Assembly: GCF_947507565.1 (NCBI RefSeq)
Contig: NC_089190.1
Span: 434,001-498,000, forward strand
Direction of reading: 5' to 3'
DNA: 64,000 nt
DNA from: Oscarella lobularis
Taxonomy: Eukaryota; Porifera; Homoscleromorpha; Homosclerophorida; Oscarellidae
Shown in pieces: positions 32,984 through 44,479 of this stretch. The position numbers and the translations under genes are program-made. The stretch's first letter is position 1. Every line of letters starts with the position of its first letter. The notes beneath the pieces were generated by a model. That model made no database searches and was not told the origin of the DNA. It was given only the letters and a program-made list of their open reading frames with translations.

Positions 32984-33756
32984 TGGTGTACTGAAAGTGA
33001 GGCAGAAGTGCCTCACTCTGTAGAACGTCTACCTTACTTCGTATTCGCTGTTTTAGGTATCACGAGTAGTCGATTCCTTTTCCTCTGGCCGTCGCGCAAT
33101 AATATGTGAAGCATTCGAAGAAATCGACTACATCGTCCCCAATTTTCCCGTTCTGCACGTTCGCCTACACAGATTTCGTTTCCGAGTGATGATCCCAGGT
33201 GGAGATATCAGCGAACTCAAGGATGGGTTGATAAATTCCTCCGCGATATCCGACTGGCGATGAGATGCTGATGCGCTGACTCTGGAGACGAGTATTTGTC
33301 CACAAATTGTCGCATTATTCGCGACCTGCAAGCGTCAGCTGTTCACGGAAAATGAATTTTCAGCATTCAACGTAATGTATTGTTGTAATTGCTCTCTTCA
33401 CCTGAACGACTTTCTCCCTGACAAAACTTGCAGTACTCTTCTGCGACAGCTTTCCAGACAGGGTTGCGGAATGAAGGTGGAAGCCACACGGAGGGACTCA
33501 TTAGCGAAATGACGAAAACGAGATGAATGTCTTCCGCCTCCGACCAATGACTGCCACCGCTTGAAAACAGTGTCTTCCTAGATCGAGGCTCGACGTCTTT
33601 GCCGCTTGAGCATTTCAGTTTGGAAGGCTGAGTCGGTGTAGTACCCGTGGGAGTGGAGCGGTCGCGTGTGCGTTTGAAAGTAGGAGGAGTCGATGTCATA
33701 TCTGAATAAATAAGCGACGCAAAGAGTGAGGCACTTCTGCCTCACTTTCGTACATC
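32984..33756. mobile_element. Inner inverted-repeat element, possibly nested
   Basis: AAGTGAGGCAGAAGTGCCTC near 32990 is inverted at about 33722-33745, and each copy is itself a hairpin (AGTGAGGCA with its inverse around GAAG). The repeats bracket the SANT-like ORF. Target duplication is unclear (GTAC on both sides at slightly different offsets). Confidence 0.45.
33367..33699 (-). CDS. SANT/MYB-like protein (PIF/Harbinger accessory type?)
   Basis: A 110-codon open frame. The N-terminal half is basic and Thr/Pro-rich. From residue about 50 it has HWSEAEDIHLVFVISLM...FRNPVWKAVAEEY, resembling the first helices of a MYB/SANT domain (W..ED..L). PIF/Harbinger transposons encode such a protein beside their transposase; no transposase was recognised here. 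Weak similarity only. Confidence 0.3.
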   Translation of the reverse strand: MTSTPPTFKRTRDRSTPTGTTPTQPSKLKCSSGKDVEPRSRKTLFSSGGSHWSEAEDIHLVFVISLMSPSVWLPPSFRNPVWKAVAEEYCKFCQGESRSGEESNYNNTLR

Positions 33757-34185
33757 TGTTACGAGTGAGTTACCGCAAAAAGACTGATAGGCTCGACTGA
33801 ATTCCGAGGAGTGAGAGTCGATCGAATAGCGGAAGTCAAATATTGTCGAAACAACGTCTAAGAAATGTGAAAATCACTTCATGGTCGTTCTATTGACAAT
33901 AAAAACACGCTGCGTACAAAATGAGTGGAAAAAACCCTAGGATGGCGTATTTCGGCGATGTCTGGCGAGTAATAGCGCGCGTTCGCGACTTACCCTCCCT
34001 GATCCACCGTGGGGGGGACGCGTTCCCGTATAACTCTTTGTGCCTAATTGGCCCGCGGCCTTAGCGACGTCGCCTCTTTTATGCTCGCTGTTGCGTCGGT
34101 TTCTGGTTTCTCTGTGCGTCTTTCTCGTTCTTTCTTCGTTGTTCCGCGATGGATTCGGCTTCAGATGATCCAGATTCACTGCAAC

Positions 34186-34593
34186 ATATTATTATTTATG
34201 AGTCATTGTCTAAGGAACGCTCTCCATCATCCTTTCCCTCCCCATTATTATTTATGAGTCAATGTCTAACGATACGCTCTCCATCATCCTTTCCCTCCTC
34301 CATTATTATTTATGAGTCAATGTCTAAGGATACGCCCTCCATCACCTTTTTCCCCTACCCATTATTATTTATGAGTCAATGTCTAAGGATACGCTCTCCA
34401 TCATCCTTTCCCTCTCCCATTATTATTTATGAGTCAATGTCTAAGGATACGCTCTCCATCAACCTTTCCCTCCCCATTATTATTTGAGTTAATATCTAAG
34501 GATACGCCCTCCATCATTCTTTCCCTCCTCCATTATTATTTATGAGTCAATGTCTAAGGATACGCTCTCCATCATCCTTTCCCTCCTCCATTG
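34186..34593. repeat. 58-bp minisatellite, left block
   Basis: About seven tandem copies of a roughly 58-base unit (CATTATTATTTATGAGTCAA, TGTCTAAGGATACGCTCTCC, then a C/T-rich tail). The array is cut at 34594 by the Helitron and continues at 36631. Units are contiguous without unique spacers. Confidence 0.9.
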
Positions 34594-36630
34594 TCTACAC
34601 TACTAAGATGAAAAAGACGTCACGGCCTACCGCGCGTTAAATACGGCGCGAGTAACTCTAAGCTTCGCTTCAAATTTCTTCGTTCGCGCTCGCGGCGGCC
34701 GTGCGCGAACCGCTTCCGCCGCCGTGCGACGAAAATCGTGACATTTCTATAGAAGCGCCTTTGTCGGGGTCCCCGGGATCCCGCGCATGACGTCGCCCGA
34801 CGTCACCGTCACGTGCTGTGCGAAGAGCTAAGACTATTCGCGACGTCGAACGCGCAAAGTCGTTCTGCTATTAGCTTCGAAACGCTTCGAAGTATGCTTT
34901 CGAAAGCGTTGCGCGACCGTGGCGTTTCGTTTCGTCTGTTTTAGTCTAGGGTGGCGATGACGTCATTCTTTGCGTCATCACCTCTGGGCGCGTTTTCTCG
35001 CCGATTTATTTATGTCCTTCTCCCGCGCTTCTCAGTGCCCCACCGTTGCCTTTTAGAGGGATGCGACCATGTAATAAATACCGAGTTATTTACTTAGCCG
35101 GTTCTGATAAAAATTGGACTGCTCATAGGTACTGCACCGTTTTGCTTTTAATCGACCAGGAAAATGCTACTTATTTTGTAGGATCGTCGTACTGACAAAT
35201 ACGCAAAAATTAGATTTTCTCCAAGCAGAGGCCTTCCCTCTTATAATAATTTATCCGGGTGTTTGTGCCTTGAGGCGAGTACCTGGAGTTAGGAACTGTT
35301 TTGATAACAATAAATAATCGAGCTAGAGTCAGGGACTACTGGAGTATCTATTTAATGAAGCCGGAGTTAGGGACTGAGATAGATTTGATTGGGCCGGAGT
35401 TAGGGACTGGGTATCTGAGGACCTTTTTTCTGACTCCGGCTCTCATTGCTGAAAGTTAAAGGTTAAACATGCGTATGGACTTTCCCGTAGTGCAGGCCGT
35501 TGTGTAACCAACGCTAATATCACAGATTGAAGCTGGAGTTAGGGATCGACTGTTTAGATAACAGAAATAATCAATCCGGAGCCAGACACCGATTTCTAAT
35601 AGAAATAGTCAAGTCACGGTTAGGAACTGAGTATCTAATAGGAATTGTCAAGTAGAGACCTTCCCTCCTATAATGATTTATGGACAGGGTGATTGTGTCT
35701 GGAGGCGAGTACCTGGAGTTAGGGGACGGTATTAGTGACAGAAATAATGAAGCTACTGGAGTGTCTATCGAATAAAGCTGGAGTTAGGGACTGAGTATCT
35801 GATAGACTTCATTGGGCCGGAGTTATAGGGAATGTGTATCTGAGGACGTTCGTGTCTCTTTTTTCTGACTCCGGCTCTCATTGCTGGAAGTTCTCTCCCC
35901 CAGAGGTTAAGATGCGTGTGGACCTTCCCGTAGTGCATGCAGTAGTGTAACCAACGCTAATAACACAGCTGGAGCAAGGAATCGACTGTTTATATAACAG
36001 GAATATTCAAGCAGGAGTCAGAGACTGATTTCTAATAGAAATATTCAAGTCGGAGTTAGGAACTGAGTGTCTAATAGGAACTGTCAAATTGGAGTTCCCT
36101 GTCCTTTCTTCTTTTTGTTCCCCTATGCGTTTCTCACACTGTTTTGATAACAGAAATAATCAAGCAAGAGTCGATCAGGAACTACTGGAGTATCTATTTA
36201 TTAAAACCGGAGTTAGGGACTGAGATAGATTTGATTGGGCCGGAGTTAGGGACTGGGTATCTGAGGACCTTTCATCTGACTCCGGCTCTCATTGATGGAA
36301 GTTCTGTCCTCCAGAGGTTAATATGGGTAATATGCCAACGCTAATACTGTAACACAGAAATAATGAAGCTGGAGCTAGGGATCGACTGTTTATATAACAG
36401 AAATAATCAAGCCGGAGTCAGAGACTGCTGTCTAATACTAATATTCAAGTCAGAGTTAGGAACTGAGTCTCTAATAGGAATTTTCAATTTGGAGTTCCCT
36501 GCCCTTTCACACTACGGGAGGCCATATCAGCGGCATGATGCATATTCACCGCTGGGAAGGAGAACTTTCAGAAAAAGAGGGAAAGCTATTAGCAAGACCA
36601 ATACCCGGGCGAAGCCGGGTTGACTGCTAG
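34594..36630 (+). mobile_element. Non-autonomous Helitron, 2037 bp
   Basis: It starts TCTACACTACTAAG and ends CTAG. Ten bases before the end is a hairpin (ACCCGG GCGAAG CCGGGT, 36603-36620). It sits inside a tandem array, so the empty site is known: the interrupted unit reads CTCCATT-A/g then TTATTTATG, i.e. insertion between A (now G) and T, with no duplication. Known: TC start, 3' hairpin, CTRR end and A/T target define Helitrons. It has no Rep/helicase ORF. The interior carries about 430-base repeats. Confidence 0.85.
35228..36510. repeat. About 430-bp direct repeats inside Helitron
   Basis: Nearly three diverged tandem copies, each with GGAGTTAGGGACTGAG words, TCTGACTCCGGCTCTCATTG and GTGTAACCAACGCTAATA. 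Copies start near 35228, 35655 and 36132. Confidence 0.75.
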
Positions 36631-36800
36631 TTATTTATGAGTCAATATCTAAGGATACGCCCTCCATCATCCTTTCCCTCCTCCATTATTATTTATGAGT
36701 CATTGTCCAAGGTTACGTCTTTCATCATCTTTTCCCTTCCCATTATTATTTATGAGTCAATGTCTAAGGATACGCTCTCCATCATCCTTTCCCTCCTCCA
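36631..36800. repeat. 58-bp minisatellite, right block
   Basis: Three more copies of the 34186-34593 unit, resuming in phase after the Helitron. Confidence 0.9.
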
Positions 36801-36809
36801 CTATAATTC

Positions 36810-38311
36810 ATGTTTCAATCATCCTTACGCACCTCCTTTAAAGTGGGTACCAACCACGACAGACAGTGGTCCACTCAAGGAATACATTTGCAAAACACGC
36901 ACCAGTATCAAAAACATGCTTGTCGCGATCCCCAAATTCATTCTCACGTTGCCAGAACGACGTGCGTTGAAAGATCCAGGAAGACGTACAGAAATTTTCA
37001 TTAAGAAGGCAGACAGAGGGGCTTGCATCGTGGTTCAATCTCGAGAGGAGTATGTCGAGAAAGTAATGTTACATGTCAAAGACACCAAAACGTATACACC
37101 ACTCGATGTAAACCCTACTGCCGCAATTGGCGAGGCTATCAATAAAAGCGTTCACGAATTCCTGGACGCAAATTTGATTGACCAAATTACCTCCAACTAT
37201 GTAAGACATAAATCTCCTGATTCAATACCAACCCAGGTGCTTTATTTTTGGCGAAAAATACACAAAACCCCGCAAGGTTTCCGGCCAAATGTGAGCGGAT
37301 GTTCGGGTCCAACCGAAAAGATCTCCGCATACGTTGACCGGATACTACAACCAATTGTCAAACTAACCACGAGGTATACAGGGAGATAGCTTCGCATTTA
37401 TACACTAAGAGACGTCCAGATTCCCTAAAAATGTCATATTGGTCACAATTGACGTTTCTGCGCTCTACACCTCCATTCCTCAAAAGGGAGGAATTGAAGC
37501 GTGTGTGGAAGCAGAATGAACCGGATGCACCTCTCATGTTCTCTACATTTTTGCAATACATCCTTTAAGCCAGGAGGAAGAAGAATTTGATTAAAATACA
37601 AACACTCCTTCCGCACAACCGATTGGAAAAAGAATCTAAGATACCCCTTTGGTGTTTCCAACCGTTGACACGCGTTGGTTCCCAAAGATAAGGGAAAAAC
37701 TAGGATTCTATTGGGAGTGTACAATGGGTAGGAATCCTACTCTAAAAAGAATCTTCCTAAAATTTCCAATTATGGCACACAAACGGGGTTCGAATGTGGC
37801 TCAACAAATTGTTAGAGCCAAACTTCCAAAACTAGAGATATTCCCTGGTCCTGATCCCCTCGAACCTATGAGTGTCCGCATCAAATTGCGGTTCCAAGAT
37901 CGGGATTGAAACCCAGATGCTATCCTTGCAACTCTGCTCAATGCGGCGTCTGTCCAATCCTTAACGTGACCAATAGAGTGGTGAGTACTTCCACAAAACG
38001 AAGCTCCCAATCTCCACCGATCTCACTTGCAAATTCACCAACGTCATATGGTATACGTACTGCAGTGCAAACATTGCAACAAACAGTACGTTGGCGAAAC
38101 AAGCAAGTCCTTTATCTACCTGATGAAGCATCATAGAAATGCAGCAAACGGTAAAGACGAAAACATCTTGAAACGACCTTTATATAATCATTTTAAAGAA
38201 CTAAACTTGCCCTTCAACGACAACATCAGAGCCACAATGGTTGGCAAAGTCTCCAATGCCGCTCAGCTGAAAATCGTTGAAAAACAATGGATTGAAGAAA
38301 TGGGCACATGA
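36810..38311 (+). pseudogene. Penelope-like element relic (RT entry plus GIY-YIG nuclease)
   Basis: The N-terminal RT part is well preserved: LKWVPTTTDSGPLKEYICKT, FIKKADRGACIVVQSREEY, DTKTYTPLDVNP, VLYFWRKIHKTPQGFRPNVS and ILQPIVKL. The RT catalytic core is deleted between about 37385 and 37570, and several frames with stops follow. The C-terminal GIY-YIG domain is readable (HMVYVLQCKHCNKQYVGETS, HFKELNLPFNDNI, EKQWIEEMGT), stop at 38309-38311, preceded by a cysteine-rich linker (CYPCNSAQCGVCPIL). Known: PLEs join this RT to a GIY-YIG endonuclease. The adjoining minisatellite could be part of the element's complex ends. Confidence 0.8.
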
Positions 38312-41172
38312 CTTCCGGTTGGGTTCAACTCTCACTTTTGAACCTAAATAAACCGGTCGTCGCATCCCTAGACCGTTCTGTAGTGGTCAGCCAAATGCAA
38401 CGAAAAACGGAACAGACGGACATTCAATCGGAGCGTACAAAACCTGAAATTTCACTCGTACGTGCCCGATTGTTGTACTAGCATTAACTCCCGTCACTTT
38501 CCGTTTTGATTTTGCCATATGCAACGTCAACACCCTAAAAAACTATATAAGAAGGTTATAATATTCAGGATTCTGCACCACTTTCGTTAAAACTCGAGTA
38601 TCTTCCCGATTTCGGGGCCGATTTAATCCAAACAAACGCCGACGGATAGAATAATGATTCGTCTATAGGTGTACAAATTTCATCTAATTACATTAAATTT
38701 TGGGATATAAACGGACGGCCGGAAGTTATACGCGCGCCAGCGGAAGACCCAAAACAGGGTCAAATTTACCAAGGCGTAACTCCAAAACTTTGGGTTGCCA
38801 TGGGAAACCGCTTTCGCCGCTCGAAAGAGCACATGTACTCTGACTGCACCAAAAATGAATGGAATAAGAGTAACCATGACAATATAGCACGCTTTCGAAG
38901 ATCCCTGAAAAGAGTCAATCGTGCGCACCAAAAGAGCCTCGAATGACTAATTCAAGACACTTTTTCGGTTGGAGACGGTCTATCGAACGTTAACTAGACC
39001 GTTTCTAGTCGATTTAGCGGCGAATAAGGCCAAAAAGACGCGCTTTTCGATCGCGATCGATCGCGATTTCGAGAAAACAGCGTTTTTCTCACTTCTAAGA
39101 GTATGAATCTACTTTTCGAAGTCCCCCGGTTGTATTTCTGAATTCGATTCCGACGCGGGAGAAGCCATCAGCCAGCATCTTGGTATTTCCAACTGAGATA
39201 AAACTTAAACTTTATGAAGTCCTTCTGTTTTGGCTTTTGAGTTTTGTATCGATAATACTCTCGAAAAATTCCTCAAAATGAGAACTTTGATTAGATTGAC
39301 GCTTCTAGATACTTTTCTCGGAGTCTGCTTTCAGCTATACACCTAGGCTCATACCCAGGACCTTCCTCCCGTTGCGAGTCCTGGATGGACTCACGGAGAA
39401 AGGGCCTGGTTCCAACTTCCATGCGCATGCACCAGAAATTCCCTTCCTTATATTAATCTAAATTTAAAGCGCTTTTTAAATAACCAGCAATTACGTCGAA
39501 TTTCCGACGTTTAAATGGGATTTCACCACCATACGTAAGTGTTTTCGAACTAATTCCCATTGTGCACATTGTTCTTGTTAGTTCTCTGTATCCGTGATTG
39601 AAGTACCCTGCTGCGCTCTTTGTGGCAACGGCGATAAGCTTTGGGCCCGGATGCTGCGTTTTCGGGGCCAGGTTTCAAACGCTACTGTGAAAAGATTTGT
39701 TCTACAGAAATTTTATGCATAATGAAACCACGCCACAACAGTGATACATTCATTTACCGCATTTTGGGCGTATCCGTCTGAGCACTGACGAAGTAGAGTG
39801 CCATTCGATAGTACAGTATATCAAAAATGCCACGAAGGGCGTGAAAAAAGAGTGCGGTAATCTCATAGATGATTTTTCCGTATCGTATTCATCGGTACCT
39901 GCCGCCTTGTCTTTTTGTCATTGGCACCATCACTCTCTCCCCTCAGGGCAATATTGATGTCGCTCTTCTTCCGTTTGGGGCAATATCCATAATCGTAAAA
40001 TTCAATTTGTTTTACTTTCTGGCGGTCGGCTTCTTTCACGCGGTCGAAGATCCTCTGCTAATCTCGCCCGTGCAATTGGCTACAGTGGCTTTGTGGCTTC
40101 TATCATTCCAGGCACATCACCGATTTTTTTTCCAATGCCGTTGCCGTTGTACGTTTGAAGTCTCAAAATACATATATATTGCAGCAAAAACAGATGAAAA
40201 CAGATTGAGTCTACAGGGCATCAGTTAGCGGATTTTTACCGGCAACGCCATGGCCGTCTTCTAAAATTGTTCCGCGATGATTTCCTTTCCATTTTCGGAG
40301 CTTCGTGCCCATTCGTTTATGGACGTGGCCAGTGCAAGTTTGCCTCGAAATAGGATGATCCGATCCGTAGATCGACTTGTCGACGACCGCTTTATAGGCT
40401 TTCGATTAACCGTTGCCGAAGAAAGTAAAATACCTGGCTTCGTGAAACATCGTATGACATTGACGCTCAGTAAATATACGTGCCTATCCAAAAATGTTTT
40501 TCCTTTTAATGTATGGCTTTCGAATATGGGCGCCTTCCGTCCGTACACCGAGTTTGTAAATGTTCCTGAAAGAGCGTCACTCTCTTACAAGATCCACAAG
40601 TTCTTCACGTCTCCTACCTAGCACGTCATAAGATGACTACAGATTAGTAATAGCAGAGGATAAAGCTGTTGGGTTTCGGGAACTAATGGATCTCTCGCCT
40701 TCTTGAATAGCGGATGAAGTAGACAACACGTAACCTCTCAGCAAAGCCATAACAGTTTCTTCCTTAAACTCTGCCTTTGCATTCATGACAAAAAATTCTG
40801 CAAGCCGTTCTCATTTATGAAAAAATTCATGAGGACAACGGTGGAATGTGGGGAGCCTCCTGCAGGTGCAGAAGGGCAAAGTATTTTTGAAGCAGACACA
40901 GATCCACTTTCGTCATACGTTCTATGCCACTGTGTCGCCTGATTGTCGGCAATTTTACAATAAAAATTTTAGTGGAATTCACACTTTCAGTCGTATTACA
41001 ATCCGCACATCGCTTTCCGCTTCCTTTTGTACAAAAAGCGTTTTTCTTCGCATTGACTGTGATAATGAGGTAGTCGAATAAACAACACGATTACCGTCTG
41101 CAGACAAGTTCCTATTGAAAATAACGAACAGTCGTAAGTATGCGATGATACAGAGGTCATGTTGCACGCGGA
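38312..41172. other. No recognised gene; AT-rich with hairpins
   Basis: The ORF pair at 40261-40621 (both strands) has no recognised motif. GATCGCGATCGATCGCGAT at about 39050 is a small palindrome. The hairpin at 39344-39412 is listed separately. Confidence 0.35.
39344..39412. repeat. MULE-type hairpin end (degenerate)
   Basis: TAGGCTCATACCCAGGACC faces GGGCCTGGTTCC across about 45 bases. It resembles the hairpins at 25353, 27470 and 41182 but is more diverged; no target duplication seen. Confidence 0.5.
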
Positions 41173-41181
41173 GGCCTTAGC

Positions 41182-41712
41182 TAGTCTCGCGTAGCCAGAC
41201 CCTCCCCCTTCGTGTTGATATCCACGCCGGGAGAGGGTCTGGTGACATCCCGTTGATGTCGCTGTGTTCCGCTGCCCCAATTATCGAGGGGGATAATTGG
41301 TAGTCACATGTCGCGTTGCCATAGCGTGTCGCACGCGACGAGTAGCAACGTTAGTCTTACGGTAGAATCGATCAGAAGCTCTCTGTTCGGTAGGTCGAGA
41401 TTCGCGCGGCAGCCAGGCGGGGACAGGACGCGGATGCCGGGCGATATGCGCCGAAAGCGACTTGGGACTCCTTTCGCGTCGCGCGAAGATATCAATCGCG
41501 AGATAGCAATTCCGACGAGATTCTGATTCTACCGTAAGACTAACGTTGCTACTCGTCGCGTGCGACACGCTATGGCAACGCGACATGTGACTACCAATTA
41601 TCCCCCTCGATAATTGGGGCAGCGGAACACAGCGACATCAAAGGGACGTCACCAGACCCTCTCCCGGCGTAGATATCAACACGAAGGGGGAGGGTCTGGC
41701 TACGCGAGACTA
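41182..41712. mobile_element. Foldback element, 531 bp, 9-bp target duplication
   Basis: Arms of about 190 bases are near-perfect inverse copies, from TAGTCTCGCGTAGCCAGACC at the outer ends to CGGTAGAATC at the inner ends, around a loop of about 150 bases. GGCCTTAGC flanks both sides directly (41173-41181, 41713-41721). The outer sequence resembles the 25353-27470 and 17423-17492 elements. High arm identity suggests a recent insertion. No coding. Confidence 0.9.
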
Positions 41713-41721
41713 GGCCTTAGC

Positions 41722-42325
41722 TGGCACAGCTGCATAACTTCGTGGAAGGGATCACTTCGCGCGGGGCGTGTTTCTCAGAAATGCGGCTAAGTCCCGACTT
41801 TCAGCGGGAAAATACTTACGTAAGATCGTTTGAAAGAGCGACTGCCGTCAGATTTAGCTGCGAAAAGAGTAGGTTACGCGGCGAATAATAGAGGATTGCT
41901 CTCTTGTATACGGGCTAGAGGTACAAGAATGCATAAAGACCCTTGCTTCAAGGAATGTCGTCACGTGACCTCAAGTTGCGCATTCCCTCGTATTACATCT
42001 ATGTATAGACACACGCCGTCACCTGCACATAGCGCTTACACGGCACTGCTAGTCAATTTGGCACCTAATTTCACATAAAATTACAGTAATTTTGATGTTG
42101 TTTATTTTCCTACATTATTAAATAAATGTACCATGTCTGATATTGCTAAATTGCTACAAGCTAGTTTCAATCCTGTAATCATTTCGTAAGAACAGTCTAT
42201 TAGCGAAGTTCTGTTTGATTGTGACATTTTAAAGGATTCTGAAATCATGCTAGAACTGAGGCTGTTCCATGCTCTAACAACCCAGCTTAAGACGTCTTCC
42301 AGAGGGGGAGGGCGAGGATTTCCGC
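41722..42325. other. No recognised gene
   Basis: The plus ORF 41830-42078 has no recognised motif. AT-rich towards 42300. Confidence 0.3.
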
Positions 42326-42329
42326 TAGC

Positions 42330-43200
42330 AGTGTAGGTTTATTTACCAGAATCCAAGAATTCGTTATAGTACTCGCGAATCTTTGATTTGAAAGGGCCGT
42401 TCCAGCAGACATCTGGAAACTGGACGTACTTGGTACAGCCGTCTCCTATGACGGCTGACAAAACTCCCAACTACTTTAATTAAATGAGATTTCGTTTCGT
42501 TGCTCACATGACAGCGAAAGCTATTTCATATAAGAAGTCGAGGTTGACGAAATAAAGACTGACCGACAACTTCGTCAATGATTCATCCACGAAGTTCCTT
42601 AGTACTCAAGAAAAGCACTGCTGCCTCATTCCTTATCAAGGGAAGGAATTGAGCGTTTTCGAGAAAGAAAGATAAATGGCTTGCATTTGGAGCCATTTCC
42701 TTTAGCGCAAAGAATGATGGTAATTCTCATTTTCTTATGACCTGTTTTCTTGAGGGACACTTCTTTCGATCCTTTCTCGGCGAGTGTCTTCCCAGAGAAG
42801 GAGTCTAACCAAACAGCCGTTTTGTCTCAGGCAAAGACGTTGTTCATAGCGACGTTATTTATGGCAATAACCTCTCTGATGAAGCAAATGAAATCCACAA
42901 TTTTTAGTTTGTCATTTTCTGAAAGGTAGTTGCTCGACGAAGGCTAATTCTGTACCAAGCCCTAAACTAAGAGAGCCAACTGTCAGAGGCGGAGAAAGTC
43001 GTAGATCTGTAAAGTCCTTTTGACAATAACTTTTTGTAAATGTCAACGGCGGCTTTCTGCAGCCTTGTCAGCCAATTTACTTTACCGGCGACTTTGAATT
43101 AACTCGAAAAGCTGCTCTTCCAATTTGGGAAACATTGGCTTTCTACCTCCTCCATCGCTATAAAATCTCTTCTGATTGGACTCGGTTTTTTCTTTTATTT
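42330..43200 (-). pseudogene. Pogo/Tigger-type transposase relic
   Basis: Read right to left in largely one frame with stops: KRFYSDGGGRKPMFPKLEEQ, LFELIQSRR, KKLLSKGLYRSTTFSASDSW with LS-stop-F (FKASDGWLSRF in relatives), YLSENDKLKIVDFICFIREV, NNVFA-stop-DKTAVWLD (first catalytic Asp, usually DQTPLWFD), EKGSKEVSLKKTGHKKMRIT and ILCAKGNGSKCKPFIF. The remaining catalytic residues lie in decayed sequence near 42380. Different subfamily from the 27.6 and 56.9 kb copies. Terminal repeats not found. Confidence 0.75.
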
Positions 43201-43520
43201 GCTCGCCACGTGCGTATGGACATCCTATCTACATAATAATTTGCTGCCGCAGCAGAAAGCGAATGTTGGGCTGCGTACGATACGGCTTCTAATTTATTAA
43301 CCGACGCAGAAATTGCTTTTCAAAAACGGCCCATAAAGCGGAGAGAAAGATGACGAAAACGAAGGAAGATGCGGGTAGTTGAAATGGGTAAGTGCGGGTA
43401 TGTTGCGGTGAACTGCATAGCAGGTGCTTTCACCTTACATGCCATAAGTCCTGCTGTTTTCGAATACAGACCCGGGACAGTATTCGAGATAGGGCTTTAA
43501 TTTTTCAACTCGTGAAGAAA

Positions 43521-43538
43521 GGGGGGGGGGGGGGGGGG
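43521..43538 (+). repeat. G18 homopolymer
   Basis: Eighteen consecutive G bases. The length may be inexact because such runs are error-prone in sequencing. Confidence 0.8.
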
Positions 43539-43737
43539 CAGTATACAAAAGGGGGCTTTAATCAAGAGTGGAGCTTTAATCGCGCGAGTACAGTATGCAG
43601 TGATCTCACGTTGCCATAGATGCAGTAAGGTCACTGCATATGTATAAAGTACCCGCAGCACATCTATGCCCGCAGTAATGTCTTCCTCTTGCGTGCGCTA
43701 TTCGTCACAGTTTACTGCTCCTTTCCCCCAGGAGGAC

Positions 43738-44120
43738 TCCAAAGCGGCCGCGAGCGTAGAGAAGCCTTCGACGACGCTTCTCTTCGCTTCAGGTGAGTTC
43801 TCAAAAGCATTGGCCGAGTAGACGAGAGACGGGATGGGCGAGATTCAGCTATTCCGCTCTTTTCTGGCACCCAAAACGCCTCGGCTTGCGCCGGTAGGCT
43901 CTTTCAGACGGCCGGGCGTCGGTAAAGGACGGATCGGCTTAGTCTGACGCTTGCGAGCCTACCCGGAACTGCGAAGTCAAACTATGGTTTTCTGGTCGTC
44001 ATGTTTTCTGTCTTCTTAGCCTGCTCTGACGTTGCAGAAAGAAAGATCAAAGCTGAAGAGTAGCCTGAAGACGGCTACGAAGGAAACGAGTAAGTTGTAA
44101 AGACGTTTTTTGAGTTAAGG
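43738..44120 (+). other. Possible exons upstream of piggyBac relic
   Basis: A CTTTCCCCCAG acceptor opens a possible exon ending before GTGAGT at about 43791. A second lies between TGACGTTGCAG and AGTAAGT (about 44037-44091; KERSKLKSSLKTATKE). These could be 5' exons of the transposase that follows or parts of another gene. No family recognised. Confidence 0.3.
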
Positions 44121-44479
44121 TTTTGAATCCTTTTTCTTTTCTTTTTTGCGAACTGACGTAGCTGTATGTAGCGTACTTTACTAAAGTAACAATAAAGGCT
44201 TCGATTTACATACAGTGACGTGTCGTGTTGTTTCGGTAACCAAGGACTCCGAGGACTTGAAAGGGCATTCCCAAAATGGCCGACCGCCAACACTTACGAA
44301 GAGCCTCGGCAGCAAATACGCAAGCTTTTGCCGCTTGCGCTCTTTACGGTAAGAGTTCAGATGAAGAAGTCGTCGAATAAGAATTTGAGTCTTCGGAGAG
44401 TAAGAAAAGACTTCGCGGATCGACCGTTTTTGACGAGGGGCCCCCTCTATTCTTTTGTCTCCAACGTGTTTTCAAGGCG

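Larger units (their letters stand above)
32732..34001. mobile_element. CAGGG...CCCTG TIR element, 1270 bp, with 9-bp target duplication
   Basis: The left end CAGGGGGGTAAGTCGCGAAC is inverted at the right end (ending CCTCCCTG), about 27 bases with few mismatches. ATCCACCGT occurs directly on both sides (32723-32731, 34002-34010). The interior holds a second inverted-repeat pair (32984/33756) and an SANT-like ORF. A 9-bp duplication suggests a MULE; 8 bp with one offset base would suggest hAT. Confidence 0.75.

Noticed and set aside
34186..36800. CRISPR-like regular array
   Set aside because: Units are contiguous 58-bp tandem repeats without unique spacers, the genome is eukaryotic, and the gap is explained by a Helitron.
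40261..40621. Overlapping plus and minus ORFs of about 100 codons
   Set aside because: No motif on either strand and no splice or poly(A) context; left as unrecognised.
43521..43538. G18 run as a G-quadruplex regulator
   Set aside because: A single homopolymer in repeat-rich DNA with no adjacent gene; length may be a sequencing artefact.
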